This document shows, one piece after another, positions 41,467-49,984 of a stretch of 55,711 nt of DNA; the first letter of the stretch is position 1, and the number at the start of each line of letters is the position of its first letter. Both the position numbers and the translations under genes were made by a program. The DNA comes from Blautia sp. Its GTDB lineage: Bacteria; Bacillota; Clostridia; Lachnospirales; Lachnospiraceae. The DNA is taken from contig JAPFCU010000017.1 in the NCBI GenBank assembly GCA_026169535.1, forward strand, positions 1-55,711, read 5' to 3'. The notes under the pieces are model-generated. The model saw only the letters and a program-made list of their open reading frames with translations. It did not search any database and was not told the DNA's origin.

Positions 41467-42804
41467 TCACATCTCCGGGACCGGTGTAGGTCTTGATTTA
41501 TCCCACACCTGCGATACATCAAAGAGATCATTGAGCATTTCCGGATTGTAATACATCCGGTATCCGTCCAGGTTTCGTCTTCCCTGGCGCAGATACTGAT
41601 CTGTAAGCTGAACAAAATACTGACTGGAATCTACATTACAATAATAATCATAACCTCTGCTCTTATAATACTGGAATTTAGGATTATCTGCTGAATATCC
41701 TTCCCATCCGCCGATATCTGCTCCAAAAGCAAAGATAATCATATCTGTTTTTCCCAGGATCGGAGCCACATAAGCCTCCCATTTTTCATTATCTGCCTTC
41801 AGATCTTCTGCTGAACGGTCAGTAGCATTCATATGCCCCCAGGTATGACTGGCAAATTCCCAGCCGTCTGCCTTCATCGCATCTGCGACTTTTTTTGCTT
41901 CTGCCACTTCTTCCTCATAGTCAAAATCCGGATTAGCCTGCAGGAATGCGTTCTGGTCATCCTGAAGGTTTTCTTTTGTTTTATAGGCAATATCTGTACG
42001 ATATCCCAAAACGCCGTTATATCCTGTCATAGCCAGTATTCCCTTACGTCCATGATAGGAAAAATCCGGATGCTGCTTTACAAACTCATCAATCAGAGGA
42101 ACCATATCATAGTTTCCTACTGAAACCGTCCCGTCATCCTCAATATATTCGTTCTTTACTTCTCCGTTTTCGTCAAGAATCAGTTTTGAAGCGTAGCCGT
42201 CCCCATCCATATAATGATAATAACTTACATCATCCTGAGAAAGAACAAATGGAATTTTCCCTTTCGGAAGCATAATTTTTCCACGGCTCATAGTACCGTC
42301 TTCATTAACGGCAGCCATATCATGAAGGCTTACCATAACATATCCCTTTTCATACATAATCTGGATGATCTTATTAAATTCATCGATTGTGGTCATCATC
42401 TGATTATATCCGCCTTCATCTTTATCACCATCAAAAGCCTTGCTGGTATCCTTGATCAATGTATGAAAAAACACATGTGTGATCTGTTCGATGGGATATT
42501 CCACCAACGAGGCTTTTGCCACCTGGCATTTGGCGGCAATATCCATATAATCTTTGTTCTTGTCAAAATCTTTCTGACTTTTCAGAAGCTTGATTGCCCC
42601 ATCATAATCATACTGGGCATACATAGTCTTTGCCTGCTCCAGTACAGATTCTCCCGAGGCAGTTTTTTTGTCTGAAGTGTTTTTATCTTTAGAAGAAGAT
42701 ACCGGCATATAAACTGCCGTTTCCTCTCCCTTGCTCCAATCCGGCAGAATCCCGCTCCCAACTGCTGTCACAGCAAGCAGAACTGCCAGAAGTGTTTTTT
42801 TCAT
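41467..42804 (-). CDS. secreted divergent polysaccharide deacetylase-like protein
   Basis: The 445-aa protein has a signal peptide (about 1-20), a TPR-like helical segment (about 55-95: AKTMYAQYDYDGAIKLLKSQ) and a large domain with deacetylase-superfamily hallmarks. These are a DD pair in LSQDDVSYYHYMDGDGYAS, H-x3-H in FASHTWGHMN, and FAFGADIGGW, where classical enzymes have the R-x-P-x-G region. It is close in sequence to the next upstream gene product (42822-44342), a tandem duplication, but has a signal peptide instead of a cytoplasmic basic tail. The glycan substrate is unknown. RBS AGGGGAA precedes the ATG. Confidence 0.82.
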   Translation of the reverse strand: MKKTLLAVLLAVTAVGSGILPDWSKGEETAVYMPVSSSKDKNTSDKKTASGESVLEQAKTMYAQYDYDGAIKLLKSQKDFDKNKDYMDIAAKCQVAKASLVEYPIEQITHVFFHTLIKDTSKAFDGDKDEGGYNQMMTTIDEFNKIIQIMYEKGYVMVSLHDMAAVNEDGTMSRGKIMLPKGKIPFVLSQDDVSYYHYMDGDGYASKLILDENGEVKNEYIEDDGTVSVGNYDMVPLIDEFVKQHPDFSYHGRKGILAMTGYNGVLGYRTDIAYKTKENLQDDQNAFLQANPDFDYEEEVAEAKKVADAMKADGWEFASHTWGHMNATDRSAEDLKADNEKWEAYVAPILGKTDMIIFAFGADIGGWEGYSADNPKFQYYKSRGYDYYCNVDSSQYFVQLTDQYLRQGRRNLDGYRMYYNPEMLNDLFDVSQVWDKSRPTPVPEM

Positions 42805-42821
42805 TTTTATGTTCCCCTTTC

Positions 42822-44342
42822 TCAGCCCATTGGAGGTACCGGTGTCGGTCTGCTTGGATCAAATACAGCCTTGGCATCAAAAAGATCCTCCAAAAGTTCC
42901 GGATTATAATACATTCGGTATCCGTCCAGATTTCGTCTTCCCTGACGAAAATACCGGTCTCTGATCTGTACAAAATATTTGCTGGAGTCTACATTACAGA
43001 AGTAATTATACCCGGCGCTTTTCAGGTACTCAAATTTATCTCCGGAATAATCTTCCTGAACTGTAAGGTCTGTTCCGAATGCAAAAATGATAATGTCAGT
43101 TCCCCCGATCAGCGGGTCCACATTTTCCTGGAATTTCTTTGTATCAGTCTGAAGATGCTCCAGACTGATCTCTCCTACATTCTGATGTCCCCAGGTATGG
43201 CTTGCAAACTCCCATCCATTTGCCTTCATGGCATCAGCAACCTTTTTCGCACCTTCCCGTTCTTTCTCAAGACTGAAATCCGGATGTGCATCCAGCCATT
43301 CCACCTTATTAGCATCCAGATCGTCTGGCCTTGTTTCATAACTGATGTCGGTTCGGTAGCCCAGAATTCCGTTATATCCTGTCAGTGCCAGGATTCCTTT
43401 TGCTCCTCTGTAGGAAAAATCCGGATGCTGTTCCACAAAACGATCGATCAGCGGCACCATGTCATAATCGCCAATTGAAATGGATCCGTCTGCTTCCACA
43501 TATTCATTGCGCACCTTGCCTTCATCATCTACAATAAGCCTGGAAGCATAACCGTCGCCATCCATATAGTGATAATAACAAAGGTCATCCTGGGAAAGGA
43601 CAAACGGAATCTTTCCCGGCGGAAGCAGGATCTCTCCTCTGGTAACATTACCGTTTGCATCTGCTTTTGCCATGTCCTTGACACTGACCATTACATAGCC
43701 TTTATCATACATGGTCTGGGTGATTTTATTAAATTCATCAATAGTGGTCATTACCTGATTATAATCCCCCTCCTTATAGTCACCGTCAAAGGCTCTTGAG
43801 GGATCCTTGATCAGAGAATGATAAAAGACATGTGTCACCTCTTCCAGAGGCCAGGATACACAGGAATCCCTGGTCTCCTCATACTTGCTGACTGCCGCCT
43901 GCATTTCTGCGTTTTCGCTATAACTGCTGTCTGCCTTGAGAAGCTGGATCGCTGCATCATAATCGTACTGGGCAGCCTTTTGCTGTGCTTCTGCCAGAAC
44001 GTCTGTCTGCACAGAAACCTGTTGGCTCTCCATCTCTTTTTCGCCCTTTTTCTGATCCTTTGAAGCTTCTTTTCCGGAAGTTTTCGTAAGAACAAATTGA
44101 GTGATTCCATTGACTGCTCCGACTACTACAACAAGTGAGACAACAGCTGTAGCTCCCAGAACAGCAATTTTCTTACGGCGTGCATTTCTTTTTTGCCGGA
44201 GTTTTCTCTGTTTTCTCTTTTCTCTCAGTTCTGCAAAATACTGATCTCTTTCTTCCTCCGTCATAAGCTCCAGATCCTTTTTCTTCCTGTCCGTATCTTT
44301 TATGACCTTCTGGTCTTTTTTTATTCTGTCTTTCTCTCTCAT
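42822..44342 (-). CDS. membrane-anchored divergent polysaccharide deacetylase-like protein
   Basis: The 506-aa protein has a very basic, coiled cytoplasmic N-terminus (about 1-55, rich in Lys, Arg and Glu), one membrane anchor (about 58-80) and a TPR-like region (about 118-155). The deacetylase-like domain shares LSQDDLCYYHYMDGDGYAS, FASHTWGHQN and FAFGTD with its downstream paralogue at 41467-42804. The long basic tail could contact membrane or nucleic acid or a partner; its role is not known. It is first in a three-gene operon with the paralogue (17-bp gap) and the FKBP lipoprotein. ATG follows CAGGAG. Confidence 0.82.
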   Translation of the reverse strand: MREKDRIKKDQKVIKDTDRKKKDLELMTEEERDQYFAELREKRKQRKLRQKRNARRKKIAVLGATAVVSLVVVVGAVNGITQFVLTKTSGKEASKDQKKGEKEMESQQVSVQTDVLAEAQQKAAQYDYDAAIQLLKADSSYSENAEMQAAVSKYEETRDSCVSWPLEEVTHVFYHSLIKDPSRAFDGDYKEGDYNQVMTTIDEFNKITQTMYDKGYVMVSVKDMAKADANGNVTRGEILLPPGKIPFVLSQDDLCYYHYMDGDGYASRLIVDDEGKVRNEYVEADGSISIGDYDMVPLIDRFVEQHPDFSYRGAKGILALTGYNGILGYRTDISYETRPDDLDANKVEWLDAHPDFSLEKEREGAKKVADAMKANGWEFASHTWGHQNVGEISLEHLQTDTKKFQENVDPLIGGTDIIIFAFGTDLTVQEDYSGDKFEYLKSAGYNYFCNVDSSKYFVQIRDRYFRQGRRNLDGYRMYYNPELLEDLFDAKAVFDPSRPTPVPPMG

Positions 44343-44662
44343 ATTAACTCCTGGTGTTTATTTTTCTGTAATTTTAATATACCCAATGTTCAGGCCTTTA
44401 TCCTCAACAATTTTCGTCAAATTGTGTGGTTTTGAATATTATATCTTTTTATCTGCATAATTTCCACTGTTTTACAGTAATATAAACTGTTTTTCTATAA
44501 ATTCAATCTAAATTCATTTCCCCCTTTTCCTTCGAAACTGTTTGCCTTTTAGACAGATTAATGATAAAATATACTTCGCATGACAAAGCATCTCTTTACA
44601 GGCCTTCCTTTCATATCTGCCTGTCCGGAGAAAAATAATTTTACATATTGAGGAGGGTATTT
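44343..44662. other. AT-rich intergenic region between divergent genes
   Basis: This 320-base gap separates the minus-strand deacetylase operon from the plus-strand small membrane protein gene. It is very AT-rich. A clear plus-strand promoter is present at 44542-44570. A TATAAT (minus) occurs near 44440-44450 but without a convincing -35, so the deacetylase promoter is not assigned. No RNA gene or open frame is supported. Confidence 0.6.
44542..44570 (+). promoter_or_regulatory. promoter of the small membrane protein gene
   Basis: -35 TTGCCT (44542-44547), 17-bp spacer, -10 TAAAAT (44565-44570), about 90 bases before ATG 44663. Confidence 0.6.
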
Positions 44663-45115
44663 ATGAATACATTTACCATCGTTCTGCTGGTTATCCTGGG
44701 TGTCCTCATCGTCGCAATGATCGCACTTTATTTTTTTGGGAAAAAAGCACAGAAAAAACAGGAAGAACAGCAGGCACAGATTGAAGCTTCAAAACAGACT
44801 GTCTCCATGCTGGTCATTGATAAGAAACGTCTTCGCTTAAAAGAATCCGGTCTTCCCCAGATGGTTATCGATCAGACACCTAAATATCTGCGCCGTACCA
44901 AACTTCCAATTGTTAAGGCAAAGATCGGTCCCAAGATTTCTATCATGATCGCAGACGAAAAGATTTTTGAACAGATTCCGATTAAAAAAGAAGTCAAAGC
45001 TGATATCAGCGGTCTGTACATTGTAGGCGTACGCGGTATCCGAGGTCACCTGGACACACCGCCTGCTAAAAAGAAAGGCTTTTTCAAAAGAATGTTCAGT
45101 AAAAAAGATAAATAA
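44663..45115 (+). CDS. single-pass membrane protein of unknown function
   Basis: The 150-aa protein has one N-terminal membrane segment (about 4-24), a short charged helix (KKAQKKQEEQQAQIEASKQT), then a beta-rich cytoplasmic domain (about 45-135: KTVSMLVIDKKRLRLKES, AKIGPKISIMIADEKIFEQI, ISGLYIVGVRGI). The tail is strongly basic (KKKGFFKRMFSKKDK). I do not recognise the family. The topology puts the domain inside the cell. ATG 44663 follows GAGGAGGG. It is monocistronic, with its own promoter and terminator. Confidence 0.75.
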   Translation: MNTFTIVLLVILGVLIVAMIALYFFGKKAQKKQEEQQAQIEASKQTVSMLVIDKKRLRLKESGLPQMVIDQTPKYLRRTKLPIVKAKIGPKISIMIADEKIFEQIPIKKEVKADISGLYIVGVRGIRGHLDTPPAKKKGFFKRMFSKKDK

Positions 45116-45119
45116 AGCA

Positions 45120-45157
45120 AAAAATGAGGCTGTTGCTAATGCAACATCCTCATTTTT
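45120..45157. terminator. bidirectional terminator between convergent genes
   Basis: AAAATGAGG (45121-45129) with CCTCATTTT (45148-45156), plus inner TGTTGC/GCAACA, forms a stem of 15 pairs and a 4-base loop. T runs lie on both sides, serving the membrane protein gene and the DUF1934 gene, whose stop it touches. Confidence 0.85.
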
Positions 45158-45604
45158 TTATAATACAAAATCTTTTGAATCCGCCGGCTGCGCCTGAACA
45201 GAAAGATAGCAGTCTGCCACATGCTCTTCATTCATATCCAGCGCATAATCCACTTTCATATCAATACTGTTTTCGCTTTCCTTCAGTTTCATCCCTGTCG
45301 CCGCAATTCCCATCTGCAAAGTACCAAAAGGAGTGGTATACAGAGTCATGTTCTTTTTTCCCTGTTCGAATACCATATGTACATTGACCAGACCCTGCTT
45401 CCTGACTTCCATACTGCCGGAAGACATTTTTATGTAATTGATAGTGGGTTTGGAACTTTCATCCAGTATCTCCTCATATCTGAGGTAATGGCTTCCATTA
45501 CGGAAATAATACTCTCCGGGAACAACAAGTTCTATAGGTTCCTGTTCGTCTCCCACATCCATCATCTGAAGTCCACGCACATGTATCAGTACGTTTTTGT
45601 CCAT
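45158..45604 (-). CDS. DUF1934 (YwiB-like) beta-barrel protein
   Basis: The 148-aa protein is all-beta with alternating hydrophobic residues, matching DUF1934: it opens with LIHVRGLQMMD, and continues with YYFRNGSHYLRYEEI and TPFGTLQMGIAATG, ending in DYALDMNEEHVADCYLSV. The family forms a lipocalin-like barrel in YwiB of Bacillus; its function is not known. No signal peptide. It lies 9 bases after murI in the same operon, and the ATG follows AGGAGG. Confidence 0.85.
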   Translation of the reverse strand: MDKNVLIHVRGLQMMDVGDEQEPIELVVPGEYYFRNGSHYLRYEEILDESSKPTINYIKMSSGSMEVRKQGLVNVHMVFEQGKKNMTLYTTPFGTLQMGIAATGMKLKESENSIDMKVDYALDMNEEHVADCYLSVQAQPADSKDFVL

Positions 45605-45613
45605 AAGTGCCTC

Positions 45614-46435
45614 CTAATATTTTTCGATATCTATTTTTTTAGTTGTTTCCACATCATAGGGCAAAATCGAGCCTGCAAAAGCTTTGAATTTATCTGCCAG
45701 ATCACTGACATAAAAACGATATGGAAATTCTTCCTGTTCCTGTCCTGCACTGACCAGATCTTTTTTCTGAAGAAGCGCTTTCAGATCCAGGGCTGTTTCA
45801 TATGCAGGATTCACAAGCCGCACTTCCTCACCCATAAACTCCCGGATTGTAGAACGGATAAGAGGATAATGAGTACATCCCAAAATCAAAGTATCTACGT
45901 TTTTGTCTTTAAATTCCTGAAGATATCTGGCTGTAACCTCCATGGTCACAGGATCATGAAGCCAGCCTTCCTCCACAAGAGGAACAAACAGAGGGCAAGC
46001 CTTACCGATTACCGTTATATCCGGATCAAGTTTTTTCAGATAAGAAGCATGTATCCCGCTGTCAATAGTCCCCACTGTTCCAATGACTCCCACTCTTTTA
46101 TTCTTTGTTTCCTCAGCCGCAACCCGGGCTCCCGGTTCAATCACACCGATAATGGGAATCTCAAATTCATCCCTTACTTCGTCCAGCGCAAATGCACTTG
46201 CTGTATTACAGGCGATCACAATAGCCTTTACCTGCTGCTCCATAAGAAAATGAATGATCTGTTTTGAATAGCGGATGATATTTTCTCTTGATTTCGCCCC
46301 GTAAGGCACACGGGCTGTATCTCCAAAATATACAATTTTTTCTGACGGAAGATTCCGCATGATCTCGCGGGCAACCGTAAGACCGCCCACGCCGGAATCA
46401 AATACACCAATAGGCGCATCTCTGTCTGGCTTCAT
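45614..46435 (-). CDS. murI: glutamate racemase
   Basis: The 273-aa enzyme has both catalytic Cys motifs: ACNTASAFAL (about 74) and GCTHYPLIRS (about 185), plus the N-terminal GVFDSGVGGLTVAREI. It makes D-glutamate for peptidoglycan. Length is normal. The ATG follows TGGAGAA. It is cotranscribed with the DUF1934 gene downstream. Confidence 0.96.
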   Translation of the reverse strand: MKPDRDAPIGVFDSGVGGLTVAREIMRNLPSEKIVYFGDTARVPYGAKSRENIIRYSKQIIHFLMEQQVKAIVIACNTASAFALDEVRDEFEIPIIGVIEPGARVAAEETKNKRVGVIGTVGTIDSGIHASYLKKLDPDITVIGKACPLFVPLVEEGWLHDPVTMEVTARYLQEFKDKNVDTLILGCTHYPLIRSTIREFMGEEVRLVNPAYETALDLKALLQKKDLVSAGQEQEEFPYRFYVSDLADKFKAFAGSILPYDVETTKKIDIEKY

Positions 46436-46495
46436 ATACCATTCTCCATTTCTGAACTAATATGCATATTCAATATTCTTAGCCTGTATATCATA

Positions 46496-46711
46496 TCACC
46501 AATCCAGAACTTCCGCAAGACGAAAGGCTATCTTTCGAGGATGGTCTTCCTCCTTTTCAGAAAAGCAAAATTCCGGGTATATCGTCCCCCACCATGCCGC
46601 TGTCCTGCAGGTTTTGGGAATCCTAACGCCTCCTGCCACCAGTGTTGCCGCGGCCATGGCGGCAAGAACAGAAACGAGCAGTCTGTTTCTTTTCTCTTTT
46701 AACCATTCCAT
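46496..46711 (-). CDS. small membrane protein after the germinant receptor genes
   Basis: The 71-aa protein has a basic start and a hydrophobic segment (about 10-28, LLVSVLAAMAAATLVAGGV) that could be a signal or anchor, followed by a polar Trp/Cys-containing tail (WWGTIYPEFCFSEKEEDHPR). AAGGAGG lies 10 bases before the ATG. It is the last reading frame of the germination locus, 52 bases after the permease-lipoprotein fusion gene. I do not recognise it. It may be a remnant or a small accessory subunit. Confidence 0.55.
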   Translation of the reverse strand: MEWLKEKRNRLLVSVLAAMAAATLVAGGVRIPKTCRTAAWWGTIYPEFCFSEKEEDHPRKIAFRLAEVLDW

Positions 46712-46763
46712 TCCTCATTGCCTCCTTGTTTTACTATTCAGAGTATGGACAGTTTCTGTTCTT

Positions 46764-48425
46764 TTATTCCAGATATACCCGTATCTCTTCATTTTCCAGA
46801 AAAATTGCCGGAAGAACCGGAAGTGTTCCACTTTTATACCACTGATGATAAACCTGACGTAAAGTCATTCCCTTTTTCTGCTGATCAGGGAGACGGTTCT
46901 CCAAAAGTCCTGTAAGGTATTCTCCTATAGAGGTTCCGCCGCTGTCCCAGGCTAAAACGGCTGAAGGATTTTCCGTTTGAAATACATAAACATTTTCTCC
47001 AACAAAAGGATCCTGCTCCAGATAGGTAAGGAATTCTGTCCATCTCCCGCTTTCCACAAGACGATCTCCCATCAGAATCACCTGAATGTGACTCATATCC
47101 AGATATTTTTCCTGAGACTGGTCATATTTTTCCCTGATCTGTGCAAAATCGCTTCCTGCAACAGACAAAACAGAAGCTTCCCTATCTTCCTCCTCTTTTT
47201 CCTGTCCGGTAGCCTTTGGAAGATCCGGCGTTCCGTATATAAGAGAAAAACCCTCTTCCGAAGTATTTACCCCTAAAGCAAGAGGATACATTCTTTTTTC
47301 CGGCTCTATAGCTGCGCATCCGCTCAAAAACAGCAAAAACGCAATGCATAAACAGCCAGTTAATTTTTTCTGTCTTTTTTTCTTTCTGTTAAACAGCATT
47401 CCTCCCTGTATCAGGATCAGTCCCGGTACAAATACATACCCCAGGTATGATCCGAACACAGTTTCAATTCCTTTTCCATCTGCATTAATCACTGCTGCTG
47501 CAAAAACAGCTGCCGGAAGCCACCATTGTCCCTTTCCCATATGTGATCTGACCAGGATCTGATGTCCATAATGAAACAAACTTCCCACTGCAAAAAGTAA
47601 ACTATAAAGAAGGAAGCCCATCCACAGCACATCAAACCTTGCCAGTACGTTTCCCGGAAGATCCGCCCCTGCCAGAAGAGGCAGCACCGGATAGGATTCC
47701 TGCTGCAGTCTGTTCCACCCCAGTACGGCCGGAAGCAAAAGAAGAATTCCTGCCAGAAGTCCGGCAAGTGTGAGAATTCCAACAACCATGGTTTTTCCCA
47801 CAGTACTTCTTTTTTCTACGTCACGCAGCATAAAAGGAAGAAGTGCAATGCCTGAAAAAGCACATAATACCCCATAAAAACTTCTCAGAATATCTTGCCC
47901 CGAAAGCAGAGCCGGCATTTCTTTCAGATAAGCAATACGGATCTGTCCCATGCAAAGCAGCAGCATCAGAAGTATCCCTCCCAGAAGAACTCCCCCTGAT
48001 ACCTCTGCCATCCTTCCTCTCCTCTGCATTCCTTTACAGGTACCAAAACTGCATACAAAAACTGCAAAAAAAATGATCACGGTTCCTGGAATTCCTGTTA
48101 CCAGCACAGCCGGCACCAGTTTTCCTATCAGAGACAAAAGATAGCCATTCGCAAGGATCACATAACTCAAAAAGAAAAGTCCTGTCAGTCGTCCTGCAAT
48201 CGGTCCCAGCATTTTTACCGGATCAGAATACCAGGGTACCAGACGCCGGAGAAAAAAAATGTACAAAATCAGAAAAGCACCTGCCAGCATTGTTCCAATA
48301 ATTCCTGCCGCTCCCAGAATCTGGTCTCTTCCCGGAAGACAAAGAAGCATCGGTGCTAAAAAAGCAAGAACCATCTGTCTGTAAAGCTGACGGTGAGAAA
48401 TTCTGTTATTATCTGCATAGTCCAT
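46764..48425 (-). CDS. germinant receptor GerB-GerC fusion (permease plus truncated lipoprotein domain)
   Basis: The 553-aa protein joins two subunits that are normally separate. Residues about 15-345 are a ten-helix GerAB-type permease (APC superfamily). After a basic linker (RKKKRQKK) comes a lipoprotein-like signal with lipobox FLSGC (Cys 370) and a GerAC N-terminal-type domain (about 375-550: RMYPLALGVNTSEEGFSLIY, DMSHIQVILMGDRLVESGRW, FTYLEQ-like TYLEQDPFVGENVYVF). The usual C-terminal GerAC domains are missing. An in-frame Met343 (codon at 47399) follows GGGAGG at very short spacing, so a separate C protein might be made. It follows the gerA-family gene by 5 bases. Receptors of this type respond to nutrients to trigger spore germination. 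Confidence 0.85.
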   Translation of the reverse strand: MDYADNNRISHRQLYRQMVLAFLAPMLLCLPGRDQILGAAGIIGTMLAGAFLILYIFFLRRLVPWYSDPVKMLGPIAGRLTGLFFLSYVILANGYLLSLIGKLVPAVLVTGIPGTVIIFFAVFVCSFGTCKGMQRRGRMAEVSGGVLLGGILLMLLLCMGQIRIAYLKEMPALLSGQDILRSFYGVLCAFSGIALLPFMLRDVEKRSTVGKTMVVGILTLAGLLAGILLLLPAVLGWNRLQQESYPVLPLLAGADLPGNVLARFDVLWMGFLLYSLLFAVGSLFHYGHQILVRSHMGKGQWWLPAAVFAAAVINADGKGIETVFGSYLGYVFVPGLILIQGGMLFNRKKKRQKKLTGCLCIAFLLFLSGCAAIEPEKRMYPLALGVNTSEEGFSLIYGTPDLPKATGQEKEEEDREASVLSVAGSDFAQIREKYDQSQEKYLDMSHIQVILMGDRLVESGRWTEFLTYLEQDPFVGENVYVFQTENPSAVLAWDSGGTSIGEYLTGLLENRLPDQQKKGMTLRQVYHQWYKSGTLPVLPAIFLENEEIRVYLE

Positions 48426-48430
48426 ACTTA

Positions 48431-49912
48431 TTATTTCCTCCTTCGAAGACGGAGTTTCTGTTCCCGACGTGCATAAAGAGGACGGAACTGACGTTTACGA
48501 AAAGGCAGTCTCAGGATTCCGTCACCTACATCTTTTACCGGCTCCTTTTTTACAAAAGGCAGAAGATATGGCATGCCAAAGCTTAAAAGCCCTGCCAGAT
48601 GTGCCACAGTCATATAAATTCCCAGCACAATCCCAAAAATACCAAGATATCCTCCCAAAAACAAATACAAATACTTTAAAAGCCGAAATGCCGAAGCAAA
48701 TTCTTCATTTGGTATCGCCATTCCCCCAAGAGCTGTCAATGCCACGATCATCACCACTATTGGACTGACCAGGTTTGCGCTTACGGCAGCCTGACCAACG
48801 ATCAGACCACCCACAATTCCTATAGCGTTTCCCAGAGATCCCGGCACACGTACTCCTGCCTCCCGTATCAGTTCAAAAGACAGTTCCAGAAAAACAAGTT
48901 CTGTCACACTGGAGAACGGCACGCCTTCTCTTGCCTCAGCAAAAGACAGAAGCAAATTTGTAGGAAGTATCTGTGTATGAAACCGGATCACGGCAAGATA
49001 CAGTCCTGGAAGAAGTACAGACATGATCAGCGCCAGATACCGAAGAATCCGCAGAAAAGAAGCCATTTCAAAATGATGATACCAGTCCTCACTGCTTTCC
49101 ATAAATCCGTTAAAAGAACTTGGCAGGATCAAAGCATAGGGAGTATTGTCACAGATCATAACAATCTTTCCATTTAAAAGTTCCTGGGCCGCACGATCCG
49201 GACGTTCTGTTGTCTGGTACTGAGGAAACGGAGAATACCATGTTTCTTCTGTCAGCTGTTCCAGCATCCCACTGTCCAGTATGCCGTCGATCTCAAATTC
49301 CTCCAGCCTTTCTTTTACTTTCTCCAGAAGTTCTTCATGAACCAGGTCTTCAATATAAAGAATCTGAATCATGGTATTTGACCGGATTCCTGCGCTTGTT
49401 TCCACAACCTTCATCCGGGTATCCCGAAGCCGTTTCCTTACAAGAGCAGAATTTGTTTTTACTGAATCAGAAAATCCTTCTCTGGACCCCCGAAGCACCT
49501 TTTCCGTTTCTGCTCCCGACACTCCCATATTCGGATACCCTTTACTTGATATCTTCATAGCCTTATCATAGCCATCCATAAAGAAAAGAGCATTTCCGGC
49601 AAGAAGAGCAGCAAAAGCATCTTCCATATTGTCAAACTTCCGTACATCTGCAATACCAAGACTGTTGCTCCGCATAAAATCCTGGATCTGCTCCGGTGAG
49701 ATTTCCCAGAAGTGATTGATCATTTTTCCAATAGCGGAATCATCCAGCATCATATTAGAAACTGCCACTTCGATATATACCATAAGGCAGTCTATCTTCC
49801 GGCTGTCGCCCAGGCGCATAGGACGGATCAGAATATCCGCACATTTTTCACATCTGGTCCGTATATAAGCTTCATTTTCTTTCAGATCAGAGGAAATTTT
49901 TGTCTTTTCCAT
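48431..49912 (-). CDS. spore germination protein, GerA family (A subunit)
   Basis: The 493-aa protein has the GerA layout: a cytoplasmic N-terminal domain (about 1-260, ending in IVMICDNTPYALILPSSFNG) and a membrane part of five to six segments (about 285-440) with the family's GEGVPFSS-like AREGVPFSSVTELVFLELSF and LVSPIVVMIVALTALGG. The C-terminal tail is very basic. It is the A subunit of an inner-spore-membrane germinant receptor. It starts after CAGGAGGACC and is followed by the B-C fusion gene with its ribosome binding site inside the end of this gene. A sigma-G promoter could not be identified with confidence. Confidence 0.93.
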   Translation of the reverse strand: MEKTKISSDLKENEAYIRTRCEKCADILIRPMRLGDSRKIDCLMVYIEVAVSNMMLDDSAIGKMINHFWEISPEQIQDFMRSNSLGIADVRKFDNMEDAFAALLAGNALFFMDGYDKAMKISSKGYPNMGVSGAETEKVLRGSREGFSDSVKTNSALVRKRLRDTRMKVVETSAGIRSNTMIQILYIEDLVHEELLEKVKERLEEFEIDGILDSGMLEQLTEETWYSPFPQYQTTERPDRAAQELLNGKIVMICDNTPYALILPSSFNGFMESSEDWYHHFEMASFLRILRYLALIMSVLLPGLYLAVIRFHTQILPTNLLLSFAEAREGVPFSSVTELVFLELSFELIREAGVRVPGSLGNAIGIVGGLIVGQAAVSANLVSPIVVMIVALTALGGMAIPNEEFASAFRLLKYLYLFLGGYLGIFGIVLGIYMTVAHLAGLLSFGMPYLLPFVKKEPVKDVGDGILRLPFRKRQFRPLYARREQKLRLRRRK

Positions 49913-49928
49913 GTGGTCCTCCTGTTGT

Positions 49929-49960
49929 CAAAAAAAGAGAGATACTTTATGTATCCCTCT
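49929..49960 (-). terminator. rho-independent terminator between ispE-gntR and the germination genes
   Basis: Stem 49937-49945 and 49951-49959 with a 5-base loop and one G-U pair. A T run follows on the minus strand, just upstream of the gerA-type start and past the end of the GntR gene. Confidence 0.75.
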
Positions 49961-49984
49961 TAGAGTAACCACTTTTTATGATTT

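Noticed and set aside
41442..41615. 58 extra N-terminal codons for the FKBP lipoprotein
   Set aside because: This part overlaps the upstream deacetylase gene in another frame. A similar peptide appears at the same place in its paralogue, and ATG 41441 begins a proper lipoprotein signal.
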